Source: Bacteroidetes bacterium UBA1952 (GTDB lineage Bacteria; Bacteroidota; Bacteroidia; Chitinophagales; Chitinophagaceae). Taken from it: DNA of 5,412 bases. Under the pieces are notes generated by a model. It worked only from the letters and a program-made list of their open reading frames with translations, did not search any database and had not been told where the DNA came from. Positions 1 through 4,170 of the stretch are shown here, in pieces. The DNA lies in assembly GCA_002336725.1 (NCBI GenBank), contig DDEO01000102.1, positions 1 through 5,412 on the forward strand, in the 5' to 3' direction. The position numbers were made by a program, and so were the translations under genes. Position 1 is the first letter of the stretch; each line of letters opens with the position of its first letter.

Positions 1-1520
1 ATCAGTGGTTTGGCGATTATGTAACGGCCAAAAGCTGGAGCAACCTGACCGTGAACGAAAGCTTTGCCACGCTGGGCGAAATGCTGTGGGACGAATACAA
101 ATACGGCGCAGACAAAGTGGCTGCCAACCGGCAGGCGGCCCTGGCGCGCTACCTGGGCGCGGCAGAGCAAAAAGACCCGCCGCTCGTGCGCCACTACTAC
201 GCCTCGGAAGGCGAGATGTTTGACCGCGTTTCTTACCAAAAAGGCGGACTGATTTTGTGGGACATCCGCGAGCGGGTGGGGAAGGAAAAGTTCCGCGAAG
301 CGATGCAGTATTACCTGCAAACCCACGCCCACAGCCCCGCCGACGCGCAGGACTGGCGCAAGGCGTTGGAAGCCGTTACCGGCTGGGACTGGAATCCGTA
401 TTTTGACCAGTGGTACAATCGTGGCGGGCATCCGGCAGTGGAATTTTCCTACCTGAAAGACGCGGGCAGCGGCGGCACCTGGCTGGTCGCCCGACAAACG
501 CAGCCCACGCTTTACAAGCTGCCGATAGAAGTGGCCGTTTTGGATGAGAGCGGCAGCATCCGGCGGCTGCCGTGGACGCTGCAAAGCAAAAAAGACAGCT
601 TGTGGATTGGAAGCGGTGCGCCGCTCATCATCCCCGATGCTAAACACACGCTGGTGGGCGAGGTGAAAGACCAAAAAACCGAGGCGGAGTGGATTCGGCA
701 GTTCCGCCTGGCCGACGATTATCTCTCCAAAGTGGCGGCCTTAGAAGCCCTGCCCAACAGCGTTTTTACCCAACCGCTCTACGATGCTTTTCTGCAAACC
801 CTGCAAGGCAACCGAAACACCCTGCGCACTGGTGTGTTGCTGGATTTATATGGCCGGAAAGGCCCCTGGCGGACGGCGGAGATGAAGGCTCTTTTGCGGC
901 AGATTTCCGGAAATACAAGTGAGTCGGTGGCGGTGCGCAACGCCGCTTTGCAGGTCTATGGCGTTTGGGATACCGGCAAGAAAGAAAAAGCCTTTTATCA
1001 GTCGCTGCTGGCGGACAGTTCATACTTTATTTCCGGAAATGCGCTGCGGTTTTTCAATGCTGCTGACAGCGTGGAAGGGCTGGCTGCTGCGCGGCGGGTG
1101 CTGGACAGCAAAGATGCCCGTTCGTTGCAGTTGGCCACTGCGGCGGGCATTGTAGCGGCGACCGGCAAGCCGGAAGATTTGGCGCGCATCCGCGAGGCCG
1201 CCGCCGGCAAATGGGGCAGTGGCCGTACCCCGCTGATTCCGGCGGCGGTACGCTTCTGGGCTGCCGATACTTCGGGCAGCGGCGACGCGCTGGCCTTGTT
1301 GGAAAACTGGTATAGCGAGGAAGAAGCGTCGTTTGTGCGGAGTCAGCACTTGTCGGCGTGGGACGAAATGGCGGTGCGGGTCCAGGAAAACGCAGCCAAC
1401 AAAGCCTGGAGCGCCCGCAAAGCAGCGCTGATTTCGTTTTTAACGCGTGTGCAGCAAAGGGAAGCGGACCCGAAGCTGGCCGAGCGGGTGGGAAGGATGG
1501 TGGAGAGGATGGGGAAGTGA
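1..1520 (+). CDS. M1 family zinc aminopeptidase, C-terminal part (5' end outside window)
   Basis: The frame is open from the first bases and ends at TGA 1518-1520. The window opens inside a codon ending in AT, which fits the second His of the HEXXH zinc site. QWFGDYVTAKSW follows, and then the third zinc ligand Glu at 57-59 in VNESFAT. That gives the HEXXH-X18-E spacing of family M1 (gluzincin aminopeptidases, which remove N-terminal residues from peptides). The expected transition-state Tyr is in SYQKGG, codon 234-236. The sequence around WYNRGGHPAVEF (about 412-450) begins the beta-sandwich domain, and the remaining ~350 residues are helix-rich, like the HEAT-type C-terminal domain of the family. 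The GTG at 51 is internal, not a start. The catalytic GAMEN region, the first His of HEXXH and any signal peptide lie upstream, so location and specificity cannot be judged. Sampled stretches are 50-73% GC, much higher than the next gene. Family assignment is firm; the exact subfamily is not. Confidence 0.93.
   Translation, partial: QWFGDYVTAKSWSNLTVNESFATLGEMLWDEYKYGADKVAANRQAALARYLGAAEQKDPPLVRHYYASEGEMFDRVSYQKGGLILWDIRERVGKEKFREAMQYYLQTHAHSPADAQDWRKALEAVTGWDWNPYFDQWYNRGGHPAVEFSYLKDAGSGGTWLVARQTQPTLYKLPIEVAVLDESGSIRRLPWTLQSKKDSLWIGSGAPLIIPDAKHTLVGEVKDQKTEAEWIRQFRLADDYLSKVAALEALPNSVFTQPLYDAFLQTLQGNRNTLRTGVLLDLYGRKGPWRTAEMKALLRQISGNTSESVAVRNAALQVYGVWDTGKKEKAFYQSLLADSSYFISGNALRFFNAADSVEGLAAARRVLDSKDARSLQLATAAGIVAATGKPEDLARIREAAAGKWGSGRTPLIPAAVRFWAADTSGSGDALALLENWYSEEEASFVRSQHLSAWDEMAVRVQENAANKAWSARKAALISFLTRVQQREADPKLAERVGRMVERMGK
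905..1040. repeat. Two 12-bp perfect palindromes ATTTCCGGAAAT
   Basis: The identical palindrome occurs at 903-914 and 1029-1040 inside the aminopeptidase gene, both times read as Ile-Ser-Gly-Asn. These are two of six TTCCGGAAA sites in the window; the other four are in the rRNA methyltransferase gene. The biological role is unknown. Confidence 0.5.
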
Positions 1521-1552
1521 TTTTTGGAGTAGCTTTGAAAAAGCAGTCTGAA

Positions 1553-1616
1553 GACTGAAAGCCGGAGCGACGAAGTCCCTGCCCACGCAGGTCTACGCCT
1601 CAGACTTCGCCGAACG
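1553..1616 (+). repeat. Dispersed palindromic repeat, copy A
   Basis: This copy matches 2699-2762 without gaps; over the 56-base core (1561-1616 against 2707-2762) I count 47 identities. It can fold: arm 1568-1577 pairs with 1603-1612 at 9 of 10 positions, and an inner hairpin CCTGC-CCAC-GCAGG lies at 1578-1591. A separate small stem, 1544-1549 with 1552-1557, overlaps its left edge. It sits 32 bases after the aminopeptidase stop, so it lies between genes like a REP/MITE-type element. No open gene is seen from 1521 to 1698. Confidence 0.75.
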
Positions 1617-1698
1617 GGAGATCATGGTGAAGACTATTTAAGCGAATAGGGAATAGAAGCTGGTAAAAATTATATTAATCGTATGGAAGAGCAATAGG

Positions 1699-2157
1699 AT
1701 GGTAACAAGGAAATTAGTTTTATACATGATTGCAGCGATGGCGTTTGCCATTGTTTTATTAAGTTGTAACCGCAAAGTTACATCTAGGGTTGTATCATAC
1801 AATACTGATTCTATCATCATAGATTGCTATGAAAATGGAGTCGTAACAATATATCGCCCAGAAGATTGTAAAAATAAGATAAACATAAAATATAGCGGTT
1901 TTAGTGGAGTTGTACTAGGATATTTAGTTTTTGACAGAAATGGCGAAATAAATATAACGAAAATAGAAGGCAAATTAACTGTAGAAGGTAGTCTAGTTAA
2001 AATTAATGTTGATGAAAATTTGGATGAACAAATAGATAATCAGCAAGAATTTAATAAAAAAAATCAGGGAAGAATGTATAGTTTCTCAAATTACGCTTCA
2101 AATGATTCCATTATTAACCATAAAAATTTAAGTATGTCTAATGTTATTTATAATTAA
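1699..2157 (+). CDS. Small predicted lipoprotein of unknown function, AT-rich
   Basis: The gene encodes 152 residues. The N-terminus is a typical lipoprotein signal: basic VTRK, a hydrophobic stretch at about 6-21, then a lipobox ending LLSC with the acylated Cys at residue 23. The mature part (NRKVTSRVV onward) is hydrophilic and probably beta-rich, with a Lys/Asn/Asp-rich tail and no family I recognise. The likely site is the cell envelope, anchored by lipid. ATG 1699 is chosen because it places the basic residues ahead of the hydrophobic core; a later ATG at 1726 would remove them. A GGAAG lies 9 bases upstream, although Bacteroidota depend little on such sites. Translation ends with TAA-TGA in tandem. 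Two sampled 60-base rows are 33% and 25% GC, which suggests acquisition from another genome. It is flanked by repeats on both sides and appears to stand alone. I am fairly sure that it is a real gene, but not of its role. Confidence 0.72.
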   Translation: MVTRKLVLYMIAAMAFAIVLLSCNRKVTSRVVSYNTDSIIIDCYENGVVTIYRPEDCKNKINIKYSGFSGVVLGYLVFDRNGEINITKIEGKLTVEGSLVKINVDENLDEQIDNQQEFNKKNQGRMYSFSNYASNDSIINHKNLSMSNVIYN

Positions 2158-2168
2158 TGATTATATAG

Positions 2169-2189
2169 CCCGCTCCGCGTAGCGCTCAT
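2169..2189. repeat. Short outlying copy of the GCGTAGC(G/A)CTCAT repeat
   Basis: This stretch starts 11 bases after the lipoprotein stop and matches the first 21 bases of the tandem pair at 2305-2380, apart from single-base differences. The shared core is GCGTAGCGCTCAT, which contains the palindrome AGCGCT. Confidence 0.6.
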
Positions 2190-2199
2190 CCCCCGCTCG

Positions 2200-2241
2200 C
2201 GCAAGTATGCAGCCTGGCCAGTGCAGCGCGGCGTACTTGCG
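2200..2241. repeat. Imperfect inverted repeat with central palindrome
   Basis: Arm CGCAAGTATGC (2200-2210) is the reverse complement of GCGTACTTGCG (2231-2241) at 10 of 11 positions. The loop contains the palindrome CTGGCCAG (2214-2221). It probably belongs to the same repeat-rich spacer rather than to a gene. Confidence 0.6.
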
Positions 2242-2267
2242 TGTGATGATTAATTTTTGCCAGCGGC

Positions 2268-2295
2268 GTAGAGACAAGGCATGCCTTGTCTCTAC
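2268..2295. repeat. Perfect 28-bp palindrome
   Basis: The half-site GTAGAGACAAGGCA (2268-2281) is followed directly by its exact reverse complement (2282-2295), with no spacer. GTAGAGAC...GTCTCTAC palindromes of this shape are, from memory, dispersed in many cyanobacterial and Bacteroidota genomes. The DNA could extrude as a cruciform. A transcript would need to sacrifice a few central pairs to form a loop. Confidence 0.85.
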
Positions 2296-2304
2296 AGAAA
2301 TAAA

Positions 2305-2380
2305 CCCGCCCGGCGTAGCGCTCATTTCACCGCCTGGCGAAACCCCGCTCGGCGTAGCACTCATTTCGCCGTTCGGCAAG
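2305..2380. repeat. Tandem repeat, two 37-base units at a 39-base period
   Basis: The units are 2305-2341 and 2344-2380, each beginning CCCGC(C/T)CGGCGTAGC and continuing CTCATTTC. In unit 1 the arms 2307-2315 and 2331-2339 pair at 8 of 9 positions. In unit 2 the alternative arms AGCACT (2356-2361) and AGTGCT (2379-2384) pair perfectly. On the minus strand the units read as GEMSATP twice, but that frame is a product of the repeat and not a gene. With the neighbouring palindromes these units fill nearly all of the gene-free stretch 2158-2460. Confidence 0.75.
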
Positions 2381-2432
2381 TGCTCCCGCCTTCGTCGCCC
2401 GTGCTTTTAATCCACTTGTTTCCGTCTGATAT

Positions 2433-2444
2433 CGTAAATTTACG
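2433..2444. promoter_or_regulatory. Candidate operator/promoter palindrome upstream of hicB
   Basis: CGTAAATTTACG is a perfect 12-bp palindrome ending 16 bases before the hicB-like start codon. Its TAAATTTA resembles the Bacteroidota -7 element TAnnTTTG except for the last base. A TTG lies at 2416-2418, a little closer than the usual -33 spacing. hicBA operons are commonly autoregulated through palindromic operators. However, this HicB is short and shows no DNA-binding domain, so the regulator is unclear. Confidence 0.3.
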
Positions 2445-2460
2445 TTTTAAACGCATCGTC

Positions 2461-2664
2461 ATGGACGAAGTAGTTTTTCTGGTAGAAGAAAGCGAAGAGG
2501 GCGGCTACACAGCCAAAGGGATGGGCGTATCTATCTATACGCAAGCCGAAACCCTGGAGGAATTGAAGGAAGCTGTCCGGGATGCGGTGCATTGCCATTA
2601 CGAAGTTTCCAAGCCCCGTCTCATCCGCCTGCACCTGGTGCGGGAAGAAGTGTTTACCGCATGA
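2461..2664 (+). CDS. hicB: HicB-like short antitoxin
   Basis: The gene encodes 67 residues. The pattern is that of the short HicB fold: strand EVVFLVEES (3-11), turn EGGYTAKGMG (13-22), SIYTQAETLEELKEAVRDAV forming a strand and long helix (24-43), and a final strand LIRLHLVREEV. Such proteins neutralise HicA mRNA-cleaving toxins by covering their active site in the cytoplasm. There is no C-terminal helix-turn-helix or ribbon-helix-helix domain, so this is the minimal form. Small proteins like this are, from memory, often mislabelled as 2-oxoisovalerate dehydrogenase. ATG 2461 is chosen because the upstream in-frame extension runs through repeat DNA and lacks family resemblance. Its stop overlaps the next start as ATGA (2661-2664), the usual sign of translational coupling to hicA. 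That partner is broken here, so the antitoxin is probably an orphan. Confidence 0.82.
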   Translation: MDEVVFLVEESEEGGYTAKGMGVSIYTQAETLEELKEAVRDAVHCHYEVSKPRLIRLHLVREEVFTA

Positions 2665-2843
2665 AGTTGCCCCGCGACCTGAGCGGCGCAGCGTTGGGGA
2701 CTGCGGGCCGAAGCGACGAAGTCCCTACTCGCGCTGGCCTGCGCGTCGGACTTCGCCGAACGTATAGAATTTACAGCGAGCATTTATTCTGCTGGTTTTG
2801 TGTAGTGTGCGATGTCGTGAGCAGCTTTCAGGTTCTTTCTTAA
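2661..2843 (+). pseudogene. hicA: hicA toxin gene truncated after about 12 codons by a palindromic repeat
   Basis: The start overlaps the hicB stop (ATGA). The first residues, MKLPRDLSGAAL, match the N-terminus typical of the HicA toxins paired with this HicB type. HicA is an mRNA interferase of about 60-80 residues with a double-stranded-RNA-binding-like fold and an essential His in a GSH motif. Here homology stops at about 2696, exactly where repeat copy B begins. The frame then runs through the repeat (GTAGRSDEVPTRAGLRVGLRRT) and ends with an unrelated Cys/aromatic-rich tail at TAA 2841-2843. No GSH motif or other HicA remainder is visible downstream on either strand, so the distal part was deleted or replaced, not merely interrupted. 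The toxin should be inactive. The 60-residue chimeric frame could still be translated, but I see no sign of a function. Confidence 0.75.
2697..2762 (+). repeat. Dispersed palindromic repeat, copy B, inside hicA
   Basis: The element is homologous to copy A at 1553-1616. GGGACT (2697-2702) pairs with AGTCCC (2720-2725). Alternatively CGACGAAGTC (2714-2723) pairs with GACTTCGCCG at 9 of 10 positions. An inner stem CGCGC (2730-2734) with GCGCG (2741-2745) replaces copy A's CCTGC/GCAGG stem, so the two copies keep a branched fold with different inner sequences. Its left edge coincides with the loss of HicA homology. Confidence 0.75.
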
Positions 2844-2890
2844 TCGTCTCTTTAAAATGAGCTCAGTTTGAAGCCCGAACAACTATAGAA

Positions 2891-2998
2891 ATGAGGATGG
2901 CACAGGAAACTGGATTATACGGAATAAAATATTCAAACAGGGATTTCACCCAAGCAGATAGTTGTGGCAAAAACCAATTTAACTCCTCATTTCCTGCG
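2891..2998 (+). pseudogene. N-terminal remnant resembling a HindVP-type restriction endonuclease
   Basis: About 36 residues look like a real protein start: MRMAQETGLYGIKYSNRDF followed by GKNQFNSSFPA. The pairing of SNRDF with (W)GKNQFNSSFP is what I recall from the N-termini of HindVP-family type II restriction enzymes (GRCGYC specificity); this is recognition, not a search. The Trp usually before GKNQ appears here as Cys (TGT, one base from TGG). After SSFPA the frame stays open to 3127 but loses resemblance (GLTLKGGSMLLFLTHLNCLAS) and runs out of frame into the methyltransferase gene. An intact enzyme would need several hundred residues, so more than 80% is missing. The position directly before a C5 methyltransferase supports the reading as a dead restriction half. 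It could instead be an unrelated decayed gene. ATG 2891 and 2897 are both possible starts. Confidence 0.5.
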
Positions 2999-3059
2999 GG
3001 TTTAACGCTGAAAGGCGGTTCGATGCTATTATTTTTAACTCACCTGAATTGTTTAGCTA

Positions 3060-3998
3060 GTGAAAACAGTAGATTTGTTCTCAGGTTGTGGCGGCCTGTC
3101 CCTTGGATTTCAAAACGCAGGTTTTGAAATATTGGCTGCTTTTGATAAGTGGGAGCCTGCCGTAAGAGCATACAGAGACAACTTTGACCATCCCATCTAC
3201 GATACCGATTTAGGAAGTAACGAGGGGCTTGAGTTTGTAAAGAGTCTAAAACCGCAGATGATTATCGGCGGCCCGCCTTGTCAGGATTTCTCAAGCGCAG
3301 GTAAAAGAGATGAAACTTTAGGCCGTGCGGACCTTACGATTGCTTATGCAAAAATAGTGGTGGCTTCAAAGCCTGAATGGTTTGTAATGGAAAACGTGGA
3401 GAGAATTACAAAAAGTCGTATTCTTCAGGAAGCATTACAAATTTTCAAGGAGGCGGGATATGGCATCTCTTATCAAGTCTTAGACGCAAGTTATTGCGGT
3501 GTTCCGCAGGCAAGAAAGCGATTCTTTTTGGTAGGCCATAAAGATTCGCCTGACAATTTCTTAAACCCCTATTTTACCCAAAATCAATCCAATAAGCCAA
3601 TGACATTATTTGATTATTTTGGCAATTCTCTGGGCATCGAACATTATTATCGACACCCAAGAAGTTATGCAAGGCGTGGAATTTTCAGTATTCATGAACC
3701 AAGCCCGACCATTCGTGGCGTGAACAGGCCAATCCCGAAAGGCTATTCAAAACATACAGGAGACCCCGTAGCTATTTGCGACGGCGTCCGGCCCCTTACG
3801 ACAAAGGAACGCAGTTTGATTCAGACATTTCCGAAAAATTTTGTATTCAACGGCTGCAAAACCGATGTTGAGCAAATAATCGGAAATGCTGTTCCTGTAA
3901 AGCTCGGTGAGTTTGTAGCCAACTGTATAAACGCATATATAAGCGACAAAAAGCAAGATAGAAATATTGTAGTTGGACAGCTTGAATTGGCATTGTAA
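3060..3998 (+). CDS. C5-cytosine DNA methyltransferase, probably orphaned
   Basis: The protein has 312 residues, within the normal length for small type II C5 methyltransferases, which transfer methyl from S-adenosylmethionine to cytosine C5 in a DNA target. Motifs appear in canonical order: I, DLFSGCGGLSLGF (5-17), for SAM binding; II, the acidic AAFDKWEPA (26-34); IV, GGPPCQDFS (70-78) with nucleophile Cys74; VI, ENVERI (111-116); VIII, QARKR (150-154); IX, PSPTIRG (214-220); X, IGNAVPVKLG (274-283). The target-recognition region, between VIII and IX, is short (about 160-210). The start is GTG 3060; an in-frame TAG at 3054-3056 rules out an upstream extension, and motif I begins at residue 5 as usual. 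No motif is damaged, so it should be active. No intact nuclease lies beside it, only the remnant at 2891-2998. Two sampled rows are 38% and 35% GC, below the flanking host-type genes, which suggests transfer. The target sequence cannot be read here; GRCGYC is a guess from the neighbour. Confidence 0.93.
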   Translation: MKTVDLFSGCGGLSLGFQNAGFEILAAFDKWEPAVRAYRDNFDHPIYDTDLGSNEGLEFVKSLKPQMIIGGPPCQDFSSAGKRDETLGRADLTIAYAKIVVASKPEWFVMENVERITKSRILQEALQIFKEAGYGISYQVLDASYCGVPQARKRFFLVGHKDSPDNFLNPYFTQNQSNKPMTLFDYFGNSLGIEHYYRHPRSYARRGIFSIHEPSPTIRGVNRPIPKGYSKHTGDPVAICDGVRPLTTKERSLIQTFPKNFVFNGCKTDVEQIIGNAVPVKLGEFVANCINAYISDKKQDRNIVVGQLELAL

Positions 3999-4044
3999 TC
4001 CATTGTGTGTCCTGCCCGCTTAGCGAAGGCTCTCCCCGTGTTCG

Positions 4045-4067
4045 GCGAAGCGTCCGGCTTCGCTTTT
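4045..4067 (+). terminator. Rho-independent terminator after the methyltransferase gene
   Basis: GCGAAGC (4045-4051) pairs perfectly with GCTTCGC (4057-4063) around a 5-base loop, GTCCG, and is followed by TTTT (4064-4067). It lies 46 bases after the methyltransferase stop. Its left side contains GTTCGGCGAAG (4040-4050), the exact reverse complement of an 11-base core in repeat copies A and B, so it may be an inverted partial copy of that repeat used as a terminator. The T-run is short. The rest of 3999-4170 holds no gene that I can support, only one further 6-bp stem, TGCCCT (4118-4123) with AGGGCA (4130-4135). Confidence 0.5.
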
Positions 4068-4154
4068 CCAAACCCGTCTTTGCAGCAGCAGCATAGCAGA
4101 GGAACCCGTACAGATATTGCCCTTGCGGCAGGGCATCCAATCCCAAAAGAACCC

Positions 4155-4162
4155 TATTTTTG
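4155..4162 (+). promoter_or_regulatory. Candidate Bacteroidota -7 element upstream of rlmD
   Basis: TATTTTTG matches the Bacteroidota -7 consensus TAnnTTTG and ends 8 bases before the ATG at 4171. No well-spaced -33 TTTG is seen; TTG triplets at 4117-4119 and 4123-4125 are too far away. If it is used, the transcript would be nearly leaderless. Confidence 0.25.
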
Positions 4163-4170
4163 CGCCCTTT

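Noticed and set aside
1020..1349. Minus-strand frames within the aminopeptidase gene
   Set aside because: They are shadows of a well-supported plus-strand gene and show no protein-family features.
1544..1557. Hairpin CAGTC-TGAA-GACTG as a terminator for the aminopeptidase gene
   Set aside because: No T-run follows on the plus strand. A T-run follows only on the minus strand, where no gene ends.
2161..2379. Minus-strand frame with repeated GEMSATP peptides
   Set aside because: The peptide repeat is a direct translation of the 39-base tandem DNA repeat, and the frame also runs through the perfect palindrome.
2169..2380. CRISPR array
   Set aside because: Only two to three diverged copies at unequal spacing, with no uniform spacers and no cas genes.
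2281..2460. Longer hicB with an upstream start at 2281
   Set aside because: The extra 60 residues are encoded by the repeat cluster and promoter region, while family resemblance begins at ATG 2461.
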